Source: an uncultured Alistipes sp. (lineage in GTDB: Bacteria; Bacteroidota; Bacteroidia; Bacteroidales; Rikenellaceae). From it: a DNA stretch of 64,000 nt. The stretch covers positions 19,146 to 83,145 of the forward strand of contig CALYVN010000002.1 in the NCBI GenBank assembly GCA_945494785.1. Direction: 5' to 3'. This document shows, in pieces, positions 16,420 to 23,634 of the stretch. Position numbers and translations under genes: made by a program. The notes under the pieces were generated by a model. That model made no database searches. It was not told the DNA's origin and was given only the letters and a program-made list of their open reading frames with translations. The first letter of the stretch is position 1. Each line of letters begins with the position of its first letter.

Positions 16420-17504
16420 TGCAGTACTTTTCCGTAATTTACATCGAATATCTTATGCCGGCAACCCGAAGCGTCGAGCAGCCGTTTCATGCGCTCGTGA
16501 TTGCAGTCGGTGATGAAAATCTGACCGAATCGTTCGGTTGCCACGATTTTCAGCAACTCCGCCACACGTCCTTCGTCCAACTTGTCGAACACGTCGTCCA
16601 ACAGCAAAATCGGTGTCTCGCCGAAACACTCGGTGATGATTCGGTATTGCGCAAGTTTCAACGCGATGATGAACGATTTTTGTTGCCCTTGCGAGCCGTA
16701 TTTGCGCAACGGTAATCCGCCTATGCGGAACGACAAATCGTCGCGATGAATGCCTGAGGTCGTAAAGCCGTTTACTCGGTCGCGTTCGCGTGCCGAGAGC
16801 AGCAGTTCGGCCATCGGTGCGCTTTCCAACTCCGATTTGTATGTCAGTTCGACCTGCTCTCTGTCGCCCGACAACAAAGCGTAAAATTCGGCAACGGCAG
16901 GGTGGAGTGCTTCGGCTGTTTCGCGCCGTTTGGCATATATCTTTTCGCCTGCGGCAACAAGTTGCGCATCGTAAATCTGCAACATCTGCTCGTCGGCAGA
17001 GGTTTTCAGCAGTTTGTTGCGCTCGGCCAATACCGAATTGTACCTTATCATGGTGGCAAGGTATTCGTGGTCGAGTTGCGAGATGAAACTGTTGAGGTAA
17101 CGGCGACGCTCCTCGGCAGCATCGCAAATCAAAGCGGTGTCGGCAGGCGAGACGATGACGACGGGAATGAGACCGATGTGGTCGGAAAGCCGTTCGTATG
17201 CCTTGCCGTTGCGCTTGATTGTCTTGGCCGCGCCGCGTGTGAACGAACAACTTATCTGCTCGCGCCGGCCTGCGGAGTTGAGATATTCGCCGTCGATAAC
17301 GAAAAATTGTTCGCCATGCCTTACACACTGTCCGTCGCTCATGGGCAGAGAGGATTTGCACATCGACAGATAGTAAATCGAGTCGATGATGTTGGTTTTG
17401 CACGTTCCGTTGTCGCCGACGAAACAGTTTATGCCCTCATCGAACGGCAATATCTCCTGCACGAGATTTTTGAAATTGATGAGCGATAGTTTTTTGAGCA
17501 GCAT
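16416..17504 (-). CDS. recF: DNA replication and repair protein RecF
   Basis: RecF is an SMC-like ATPase that helps load RecA at single-strand gaps. The 362-residue protein has the family architecture: Walker A region at residues 30-37, signature K-Y-G-S-Q-G-Q-Q-K-S-F (~271-281), and Walker B L-L-L-D-D-V-F-D-K-L-D. The Walker A reads G-D-N-G-T-C-K-T: position 35, normally Gly, is Cys (codon TGC). The rest of the protein looks conserved. It is the first gene of a two-gene unit with the DUF721 gene. Confidence 0.92.
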   Translation of the reverse strand: MLLKKLSLINFKNLVQEILPFDEGINCFVGDNGTCKTNIIDSIYYLSMCKSSLPMSDGQCVRHGEQFFVIDGEYLNSAGRREQISCSFTRGAAKTIKRNGKAYERLSDHIGLIPVVIVSPADTALICDAAEERRRYLNSFISQLDHEYLATMIRYNSVLAERNKLLKTSADEQMLQIYDAQLVAAGEKIYAKRRETAEALHPAVAEFYALLSGDREQVELTYKSELESAPMAELLLSARERDRVNGFTTSGIHRDDLSFRIGGLPLRKYGSQGQQKSFIIALKLAQYRIITECFGETPILLLDDVFDKLDEGRVAELLKIVATERFGQIFITDCNHERMKRLLDASGCRHKIFDVNYGKVLQ

Positions 17505-17523
17505 TGCATTGTCCCTCCGAGGT

Positions 17524-17531
17524 CAAAAGTA
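17524..17531 (-). promoter_or_regulatory. Promoter -7 box for recF
   Basis: TACTTTTG on the minus strand, 19 bases before the recF start codon. Confidence 0.7.
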
Positions 17532-17604
17532 CTAATTTTTGTCGAACAATCCGCCTGTGTTCAAAAAAAAGTGCGGCAATATCCGTTTATTGCATAAAAA
17601 AATG

Positions 17605-17612
17605 TATTTTTG
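17605..17612 (+). promoter_or_regulatory. Promoter -7 box for the TPR gene
   Basis: TATTTTTG, 66 bases before the ATG at 17679. Confidence 0.6.
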
Positions 17613-17678
17613 TCATTTGAATCGCACAATGCCGATTTAGCAATGCAATAAATAATAAATTAAAAATAGTTACAAGTT

Positions 17679-18365
17679 ATGGCAAAAAACGAAACACGCG
17701 CACAAGAGGTTGCGGTAGCCGAAGCAGTAAGTCGCACCGAAACTTTTTTTGAAAACAACGGCAAGAAGGTCGTAATCGCATTGGTTGTACTCGTATTGAT
17801 TGTAGCGGCAGGTTACGCCTACAAGAAACTCGTTATCGACCGCAATGCCGAACGGGCAGCCGAACTTATCGTCGAGGCACAGTACAATTTCGAGGGAGCG
17901 ACTCCCGATTATTCGCTCGCTCTCAACGGCGACGACAACGTGGCAGGTTTTCTGAACGTGATAGAGCAGTACGGCTCCACTCCTGCCGGCAATCTTGCAA
18001 AGCACTATGCCGGTATTTGCTACCTTCGCTTGGGCGATAAGGAGAATGCCGCAAAGTATCTGGCGGATTACAAAGAGGTAGCGGGCATTCCTGCCGCTAT
18101 CGTCAATGCGCAGAATTTGGGCTTGCGCGGCGATATCGCAGCCGACAACGGCGACTATGCCGAAGCCGTGAAACTTTACAAGAAGGCTGTCGCTGCATCG
18201 GACAACGAATTTACCGCTCCGCTCTACCTCTATAAAGAGGGTTTGGCTCTGATTGCCTTGGGCAACAAGGATGAAGCGGTAAAGTGCTTGGAGCGCATTT
18301 CGACGGAGTATCCGTCTGCGGTCGAGGCTCGCGAAGCAGAGAAACTGCTCGGTGCAACGGAATAA
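17679..18365 (+). CDS. Membrane-anchored tetratricopeptide-repeat protein
   Basis: The 228-residue protein has a short cytoplasmic N-terminus, one membrane helix (~30-48) and a TPR-like helical domain (~95-225) with L-A-K-H-Y-A-G-I-C-Y-L-R-L-G-D and Y-A-E-A-V-K-L-Y-K-K-A units. The layout resembles YfgM-type proteins that hold periplasmic chaperone partners near the translocon, but that role is inference. It precedes a lumazine-synthase-like gene, as TPR proteins often do in Bacteroidota. Confidence 0.82.
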   Translation: MAKNETRAQEVAVAEAVSRTETFFENNGKKVVIALVVLVLIVAAGYAYKKLVIDRNAERAAELIVEAQYNFEGATPDYSLALNGDDNVAGFLNVIEQYGSTPAGNLAKHYAGICYLRLGDKENAAKYLADYKEVAGIPAAIVNAQNLGLRGDIAADNGDYAEAVKLYKKAVAASDNEFTAPLYLYKEGLALIALGNKDEAVKCLERISTEYPSAVEAREAEKLLGATE

Positions 18366-18395
18366 CGCGGCATACAGACTAATTTTACTCCCGCC

Positions 18396-18812
18396 ATGTT
18401 GTCTCCGTCAGAGGTACGTTTGGGTATAGTAGTGGTCAGAAATCGACATCGTCATATTCTCGATGTCGTAAAGGATGTCTATACTCCGTTGTTGCGTCGC
18501 GGATGTCAGGAGTCGAATCTGCAACTGAAATATGTGCCGACCGATTTCGATATTACGCTCGGCGTGCTGTTCTTTGCCGAATATACGGATGTGGACGGCG
18601 TGATAGTCGTCGGGGACGGATACGATGCAACGGTGGCAAAATCGGTACTGGATTTGCAGATACAGTGGAATATGCCTGTCGAATACCGTTTCGACGGAGC
18701 CGATACGGGCGACGGTTGCCACGTGGTAGAGATGGTGCAGTTGCAGAGCGAAATGGTCGCCGATGTTCCGGAGGAGAAGACGCCCGCTTCGCGCCGCGAG
18801 AGTATCAACTAA
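18396..18812 (+). CDS. Degenerate lumazine-synthase-like protein
   Basis: The 138-residue protein lines up along most of its length with 6,7-dimethyl-8-ribityllumazine synthase (RibH), but not at the active site. L-G-I-V-V-V (9-14) matches the first strand, V-P-T-D-F-D-I-T-L (47-55) the V-P-G-x-F-E-L block, and D-G-V-I-V-V-G-D-G-Y (67-76) the strand before the catalytic loop. The G-x-T-x-H-F-D-Y-V segment with the catalytic His is absent, and the aromatic substrate contact after V-P-G is changed. It follows the TPR gene in the place where ribH commonly sits in this phylum. It is probably not a working lumazine synthase; it may be a shell or scaffold remnant, or a diverged binding protein. Confidence 0.6.
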   Translation: MLSPSEVRLGIVVVRNRHRHILDVVKDVYTPLLRRGCQESNLQLKYVPTDFDITLGVLFFAEYTDVDGVIVVGDGYDATVAKSVLDLQIQWNMPVEYRFDGADTGDGCHVVEMVQLQSEMVADVPEEKTPASRRESIN

Positions 18813-18884
18813 CGGTGCGTGACAATCGCAAACTGTTGCGTTACGCTCGGATTGGTTTGCACGCCTTGACAGGGGGTGAAAAAT

Positions 18885-18918
18885 AGAGGGTCGGTGTTGA
18901 TAACCGACCCTCTTTTTG
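18885..18918 (+). terminator. Terminator after the RibH-like gene
   Basis: AGAGGGTCGGT (18885-18895) pairs with ACCGACCCTCT (18903-18913), and a T-run follows. Confidence 0.9.
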
Positions 18919-19033
18919 TGCCTTGTCCGACGATATTGCAGCCTTCATCGGCGCGTTGCAGGTCAATCTGTGGGTGCGATGCGATATTTTTTCAATAAAA
19001 TGCCCGCTATTTTTGCAGAATAAAAATTTTTAT

Positions 19034-19041
19034 TACCTTTG
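19034..19041 (+). promoter_or_regulatory. Promoter -7 box for tRNA-Leu
   Basis: TACCTTTG, 25 bases before the mature tRNA start. Confidence 0.75.
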
Positions 19042-19066
19042 CACTCGCTTTACTTGTAAAGCCGAA

Positions 19067-19150
19067 GCCCAGATGGCGGAATCGGTAGACGCGCTGGTCT
19101 CAAACACCAGTAGGTTCACCCCTGTGCCGGTTCGACCCCGGCTCTGGGTA
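19067..19150 (+). tRNA. tRNA-Leu (CAA)
   Basis: A class II tRNA: acceptor GCCCAGA pairs with TCTGGGT, the anticodon stem-loop is CTGGT-CTCAAAC-ACCAG, the variable arm is long, and the T arm contains GTTCGAC. The anticodon CAA reads TTG. The CCA tail is not encoded. A 16-bp hairpin terminator follows directly. Confidence 0.95.
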
Positions 19151-19153
19151 CAG

Positions 19154-19205
19154 AGATAAATCGGTAACAATCTGTGTTATACAGTGTTACCGATTTATCT
19201 TTTGT
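19154..19205. terminator. Terminator after tRNA-Leu, usable from both sides
   Basis: AGATAAATCGGTAACA (19154-19169) and its perfect complement at 19185-19200 form a 16-bp stem with T-runs on both sides. It can end the tRNA transcript and, from the other strand, the aroB/HAD operon. Confidence 0.85.
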
Positions 19206-19215
19206 GTTTTTGGCG

Positions 19216-19890
19216 TTATTTTGTCCGCTTTTTCAACGCTTCGGCGAGCGAAGCCAATGTCATGCCCGTAAAATCCTTGACGACAATGTCTGCTCCTGCA
19301 TCGGCGAGTACCTTGGCGGGCAGGGTGGTGGTGATGCCCACTGCGGCGCAACCTGCTGCACAAGCAGCCTCTATACCTGGGATGCCGTCCTCGAACACCA
19401 CGCAATCGGTAGGTGCGAGATTGAGCCGTTCGCAGGCTTTGAGGAATATCTCGGGGTCGGGTTTGCAGTGTGTTACGTCGTCGGCACAGACGCAGGCTGC
19501 AATGCGGTCGTGCAGATTGGTCTCGCGCATGATGAACTCCACGTTGATACGCGGACCTGCCGAGCCTATGGCGCACTTTATGCCGCTGTGTACCGCCTCG
19601 TCGAGCAGCGTGTCGAGACCGTCGGTAAGGCAGACGTGTCCCGAATAGAGTTCGCGGTAAATATCCTCCTTCTCCTTGACCAGAAAATCGCAACCGTAAC
19701 GAGCCAGCGTCTCGGCATCGACGATTTCGGGGAAGATGTCGAAGGTGTTCCAACCGTAATAGCGCGAATCGACAGGTCGCAAAAATTTGTAGCCATGGCG
19801 TCGTGCCTGCTCGTCGAAAGCGGCGAAATGGTACGCTATGTTGTCTATGAGCGTGCCATCCATGTCGAAGATAAAGCCTTTGATATTCAT
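19216..19890 (-). CDS. HAD-superfamily phosphatase, phosphoglucomutase-like subgroup
   Basis: The 224-residue protein has HAD motif I (F-D-M-D-G-T-L-I-D, ~7-15), motif II (A-I-G-S-A-G, ~110), a motif III Lys region and motif IV (V-F-E-D-G-I-P-G-I, ~170). A helical cap lies between motifs I and II. This is the beta-phosphoglucomutase/sugar phosphatase branch; the substrate cannot be told from sequence. The ATG at 19890 is chosen over an upstream TTG because it leaves only four bases after the aroB stop. Confidence 0.88.
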   Translation of the reverse strand: MNIKGFIFDMDGTLIDNIAYHFAAFDEQARRHGYKFLRPVDSRYYGWNTFDIFPEIVDAETLARYGCDFLVKEKEDIYRELYSGHVCLTDGLDTLLDEAVHSGIKCAIGSAGPRINVEFIMRETNLHDRIAACVCADDVTHCKPDPEIFLKACERLNLAPTDCVVFEDGIPGIEAACAAGCAAVGITTTLPAKVLADAGADIVVKDFTGMTLASLAEALKKRTK

Positions 19891-19894
19891 TGTA

Positions 19895-20911
19895 TCATGC
19901 AAATAGTTCTCTGATTGAATCGAATGTTTCGGGATAGACGCTTACCTTGCCGATAGCCGTAGGTAGGACGATGTACAGACGGTCGCCGATACGCTTTTTG
20001 TCCTTGCGCATCGCATCGAGCAACTGCTCCATGTCTGCCGGCAAATCGGTCGAGAAGCCGTAGCGGTGCAACAGCGATGGGATGCGCTCGGTATCTCGGC
20101 GGTCGAGCAATCCGATGCGGTACGCTTTCTCTGCCATCTTGTGCAGCCCTATGGCGACCGCTTCGCCATGGCTGTATTGCGGTGCGCATCGCTCGATTGC
20201 ATGCGCCAACGTGTGGCCGAGATTGAGTTTGCGGCGTTCGCCCTGCTCGGTCGCGTCGCGTGCCACAATCTCCGCTTTGACCCTTACGGCGGCCTCGATG
20301 ATGCGTTCGGTTATGGCGGAGCAGGTTCTCAATTGTTGGAAAGAGAGGTTTTCGAGCAACTCGAAAAGATCTTTATCGCCTATTATCGCAGCCTTTACGA
20401 CCTCTGCCAATCCGGAGCGAAATTCGCAATCGGGCAATGTCCGCAACAATGCGACATCGCAGACGACGAATCGCGGTTGGGCGAATGTGCCGACCATATT
20501 TTTGTATCCCTCGAAATCCACGCCGTTTTTGCCGCCTATCGCCGCATCGACCATGCCGAGCAGGGTAGTCGGAACGAAGCCGAACGGAATGCCCCGCATA
20601 TATGTCGAAGCGACGAAACCCGCCATGTCGGTAACCACTCCTCCGCCGATGCCGAGTACGAACGACGACCGGTCTGCTTCGCGCTCGACCAATTCGGCAT
20701 ACAGCCGCTCGGCAGTGCGCAGGCTCTTTGCCTGTTCGCCTGCGGGGAGCAGAATATGCTCGAAAGGGGCAAGTAGTTCGGGATGCGCTCTGCCTACATT
20801 TTCGTCGGCAACGGCAATTACCCGCATACCTGCCGTGAGTTTCGGCAACAGTCGGGTCGCAGAGCCTGTGTACAACAGGCTGTCGTCCGTTATTTTAATG
20901 GTTTTGCTCAT
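19895..20911 (-). CDS. aroB: 3-dehydroquinate synthase
   Basis: AroB converts DAHP to 3-dehydroquinate, the second shikimate step, using NAD+ and a divalent metal. The 338-residue protein has the NAD-binding G-I-G-G-G-V-V-T-D-M-A-G-F, P-T-T-L-L-G-M-V-D-A-A-I-G-G-K-N-G-V-D, and metal ligands in L-N-L-G-H-T-L-A-H-A-I-E and S-H-G-E-A-V. A 41-residue upstream extension was rejected because it crosses the promoter; the ATG at 20911 opens the family match. The HAD gene follows in the same operon. Confidence 0.95.
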   Translation of the reverse strand: MSKTIKITDDSLLYTGSATRLLPKLTAGMRVIAVADENVGRAHPELLAPFEHILLPAGEQAKSLRTAERLYAELVEREADRSSFVLGIGGGVVTDMAGFVASTYMRGIPFGFVPTTLLGMVDAAIGGKNGVDFEGYKNMVGTFAQPRFVVCDVALLRTLPDCEFRSGLAEVVKAAIIGDKDLFELLENLSFQQLRTCSAITERIIEAAVRVKAEIVARDATEQGERRKLNLGHTLAHAIERCAPQYSHGEAVAIGLHKMAEKAYRIGLLDRRDTERIPSLLHRYGFSTDLPADMEQLLDAMRKDKKRIGDRLYIVLPTAIGKVSVYPETFDSIRELFA

Positions 20912-20946
20912 GCTTGGGACGGTCGGTAATCGGTTGAATAGTTGAA

Positions 20947-20954
20947 CAAAAATA
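20947..20954 (-). promoter_or_regulatory. Promoter -7 box for aroB
   Basis: TATTTTTG on the minus strand, 35 bases before aroB. It lies 24 bases from the opposing typA box, so the two promoters share their upstream DNA. Confidence 0.7.
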
Positions 20955-20977
20955 GAACATTTTTGCAAACTAATTGT

Positions 20978-20985
20978 TACCTTTG
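20978..20985 (+). promoter_or_regulatory. Promoter -7 box for typA
   Basis: TACCTTTG, 20 bases before the typA ATG. Confidence 0.75.
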
Positions 20986-21005
20986 CGCAATAATTTGATT
21001 TCTGT

Positions 21006-22811
21006 ATGCAAAAACTGCGCAATATCGCCATCATCGCCCATGTCGATCACGGCAAGACGACACTTGTGGACAAGATGATTATGGCGGGACATCTGCTTCG
21101 TGAAAATTCGGCGAAAAACAACGGCGATTTGATTCTCGACAACAACGACCTCGAACGCGAGCGTGGCATCACCATCCTCTCCAAAAACGTGTCGGTAATA
21201 TATAAGGATTATAAAATCAACATAATCGATACTCCGGGTCATGCCGATTTCGGCGGCGAGGTGGAGCGTGTGTTGAACATGTGCGACGGCGTGCTGCTGC
21301 TGGTCGATGCCTTCGAGGGTACGATGCCGCAGACGAGGTTCGTGTTGCAGAAGGCGTTGGCTTTGGGCAAGAAGCCGATTGTCGTAATCAACAAGGTCGA
21401 TAAGCCGAATTGCCGTCCCGAAGTGGTGAACGAACAGGTGTTCGATTTGATGTTCACTCTCAATGCGACGGAGGAGCAACTCGACTACAAAACCATCTAT
21501 GGCTCGGCAAAGCAGGGCTGGATGTCGCACAAGTCCAACGAAAAGACCGACTCCATCACACCGTTGCTCGATGCCATCATCGACGATATTCCTGAACCTG
21601 CCGTTGTCGAGGGTACTCCGCAACTGCTTATCACCTCGCTCGAATATTCGCCATACGTCGGTCGGATTGCCGTAGGCAAACTGACGCGCGGCGAGTTGCA
21701 TGCGGGCGAGAACGTAACGCTTGCCAAACGCGACGGGCAGACGATGATAAAGACCAAAATCCGCGATTTGATGGTCTTCGACGGCTTGGGCAAAAAGAGG
21801 GTCGATTCGGTGCAGTGCGGCGAGATTTGCGCCATGGTCGGCATCGACGGTTTCGAAATCGGCGATACGGTTTGCGACTACGACAATCCCGAGCCGCTGC
21901 CTCCGATTGCAATCGACGAGCCGACGATGTCGATGCTCTTTACAATCAACAATTCGCCATTTTTCGGTCGCGACGGCAAATTCGTTACCTCTCGCCATAT
22001 CAAAGAGCGTTTGGACCGCGAGTTGGAGAAGAATCTGGCTTTGCGTGTCGAGGCGGGAGCCAATGCCGATTCGTTCATAGTCTATGGTCGCGGCGTGCTG
22101 CATCTGTCGGTGCTTATCGAGACCATGCGTCGTGAGGGATACGAGTTGCAGGTCGGTCAGCCGAAGGTTATCATCAAGGAGATTGACGGCAAAAAGTGCG
22201 AGCCGATAGAGGAGATGACCATCGATTGTCCCGACGAAGCAGCCGGTACGGTTATCGAATTGACGACCAAGCGCAAGGGTATGCTTACCAACATGGAATC
22301 GAACAACGGTCGCACGCGGTTGGAGTTCGACATCCCTTCGCGCGGCATCATAGGTCTGCGTTCGAACATGCTTACCGCTACGGCGGGCGAAGCGATTATG
22401 TCGCACCGCTTAAAGGGTTTCGAACCCTATGTCGGCGATATAGAGATGCGTACCAACGGCTCGATTATTGCATCGGAAACGGGTACGGCATACGCCTATT
22501 CGATAGACAAGTTGCAGGACAGAGGCCGTTTCTTCATCTCGCCTATGGAGGAGGTCTATATGGGTCAGGTCATCGGCGAACATACGCGCAGCAACGACAT
22601 TACTGTCAATGTTACCAAAGCCAAACAACTGACCAACATGCGTGCTTCGGGCTCGGACGACAAGGCTGTCATAGTTCCGCCGAAGGTCTTCTCGCTCGAA
22701 GAGGCGTTGGAGTATATCAAGGAGGATGAATATGTCGAGGTTACTCCGAAGGCTATGCGCCTGCGCAAGATACTGCTGAACGAGATTGATCGCAAACGTG
22801 CCGCAAAATAG
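21006..22811 (+). CDS. typA: Ribosome-associated GTPase TypA/BipA
   Basis: TypA is an elongation-factor-like GTPase that acts on 50S assembly and stress adaptation. The 601-residue protein has G1 (A-H-V-D-H-G-K-T-T-L, ~12-21), G3 (D-T-P-G-H-A-D-F-G-G), G4 (N-K-V-D-K-P), then the beta-barrel domain II, EF-G-like domains III and V, and the BipA-specific C-terminal domain (R-A-S-G-S-D-D-K). Full length. rpiB follows 28 bases after the stop. Confidence 0.96.
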   Translation: MQKLRNIAIIAHVDHGKTTLVDKMIMAGHLLRENSAKNNGDLILDNNDLERERGITILSKNVSVIYKDYKINIIDTPGHADFGGEVERVLNMCDGVLLLVDAFEGTMPQTRFVLQKALALGKKPIVVINKVDKPNCRPEVVNEQVFDLMFTLNATEEQLDYKTIYGSAKQGWMSHKSNEKTDSITPLLDAIIDDIPEPAVVEGTPQLLITSLEYSPYVGRIAVGKLTRGELHAGENVTLAKRDGQTMIKTKIRDLMVFDGLGKKRVDSVQCGEICAMVGIDGFEIGDTVCDYDNPEPLPPIAIDEPTMSMLFTINNSPFFGRDGKFVTSRHIKERLDRELEKNLALRVEAGANADSFIVYGRGVLHLSVLIETMRREGYELQVGQPKVIIKEIDGKKCEPIEEMTIDCPDEAAGTVIELTTKRKGMLTNMESNNGRTRLEFDIPSRGIIGLRSNMLTATAGEAIMSHRLKGFEPYVGDIEMRTNGSIIASETGTAYAYSIDKLQDRGRFFISPMEEVYMGQVIGEHTRSNDITVNVTKAKQLTNMRASGSDDKAVIVPPKVFSLEEALEYIKEDEYVEVTPKAMRLRKILLNEIDRKRAAK

Positions 22812-22839
22812 TTGCAAACAACCAAAAACAACCGGACCT

Positions 22840-23292
22840 ATGAATAAGAAAATCGGAATTGCCAACGACCATGCAGGCTATGAATTGAAGGAACTGCTTA
22901 CGGGTTATCTCTCGACCAAAGGGTATGAGGTCTTCGACTTCGGTTGCAATTCGCCCGAGAGTTGCGACTATCCCGATTATGCGCATCCGCTTGCCGATGC
23001 ACTCGAAGCGGGCGAATTTCCGCGTGCCGTAGCCATCTGCGGCTCGGGCGAGGGTATGGCAATCACGCTGAACAAACATCAGAAAGTGCGTGCAAGTCTC
23101 TGCTGGTTGCCCGAGATAGCCGCTATCACCCGTCGGCATAACGATTCGAACGTGTTGGTGCTGCCTTCGCGTTTTATCGATAACGAGACGGCGATAGCAA
23201 TACTCGATACATGGCTCTCGACCGCATTTGACAAGGACGAGCCGCGTCATCGTCGCCGTATTGCCAAAATCCCCGTGCGGGAAATCGAATAG
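22840..23292 (+). CDS. rpiB: Ribose-5-phosphate isomerase B
   Basis: The 150-residue protein belongs to the RpiB/LacAB family: A-N-D-H-A-G-Y-E-L-K (~7-16), the active-site C-G-S-G-E-G-M-A-I-T (~67-76) and R-R-H-N-D-S-N-V-L (~99-107). It interconverts ribose 5-phosphate and ribulose 5-phosphate in the pentose-phosphate pathway. The ATG at 22840 matches the family start. A weak hairpin follows. Confidence 0.93.
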   Translation: MNKKIGIANDHAGYELKELLTGYLSTKGYEVFDFGCNSPESCDYPDYAHPLADALEAGEFPRAVAICGSGEGMAITLNKHQKVRASLCWLPEIAAITRRHNDSNVLVLPSRFIDNETAIAILDTWLSTAFDKDEPRHRRRIAKIPVREIE

Positions 23293-23298
23293 CCGGCT

Positions 23299-23332
23299 TG
23301 CCTGCAAATTCCTTGCTTACAGGCGTGTTTTT
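23299..23332 (+). terminator. Terminator after rpiB
   Basis: GCCTG(CAA) and (TTGC)TTACAGGC around 23300-23324 form an interrupted stem followed by six T. Confidence 0.55.
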
Positions 23333-23366
23333 TACCGCAAATTGTTTGGAATTGAGAAAATTTCGA

Positions 23367-23374
23367 TATATTTG
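23367..23374 (+). promoter_or_regulatory. Promoter -7 box for the short peptide/lipoprotein unit
   Basis: TATATTTG, 34 bases before the ATG at 23409. Confidence 0.7.
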
Positions 23375-23408
23375 CGGTAGATAGGCATGTATTTTAATCC
23401 TTAGTAAT

Positions 23409-23612
23409 ATGAAACGCAAAACTCTCATTTTCAAGGAGGCGGAGGTAAATTTGCCCTATCTCTCGCCTAATCTCAAATGCTGCAGTGTGTGCACAGAGGC
23501 AGGATTTTTGAACTCTGTAAACGGCTTCGAGGCCGACGACGAAGGCAATGTCCTCGGCGATGTCGATTCGCCATCCAACGGCTACGGCACCATCGACAAC
23601 GGTAGTTACTAA
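23409..23612 (+). CDS. Short peptide of unknown function upstream of a surface lipoprotein
   Basis: The 67-residue protein has its own promoter and ends 22 bases before the lipoprotein start. It begins with a basic stretch (M-K-R-K-T), has a strand-like middle (E-V-N-L-P-Y-L), two Cys pairs in K-C-C-S-V-C, then T-E-A-G-F-L-N-S and an acidic, Gly/Asp/Ser-rich tail ending D-N-G-S-Y. No signal peptide or membrane helix is evident. A second short gene at 44221-44331 has the same placement and a similar E-x-G-F-x-x-S block and acidic aromatic end. I do not recognise a named family. Confidence 0.65.
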   Translation: MKRKTLIFKEAEVNLPYLSPNLKCCSVCTEAGFLNSVNGFEADDEGNVLGDVDSPSNGYGTIDNGSY

Positions 23613-23634
23613 CCCTCTAAAATCTGTGTGCATC

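Noticed and set aside
18815-18886. A short frame after the RibH-like gene that could extend it by a frameshift
   Set aside because: It adds nothing like the RibH C-terminus or the missing catalytic loop, so a frameshift does not repair the gene.
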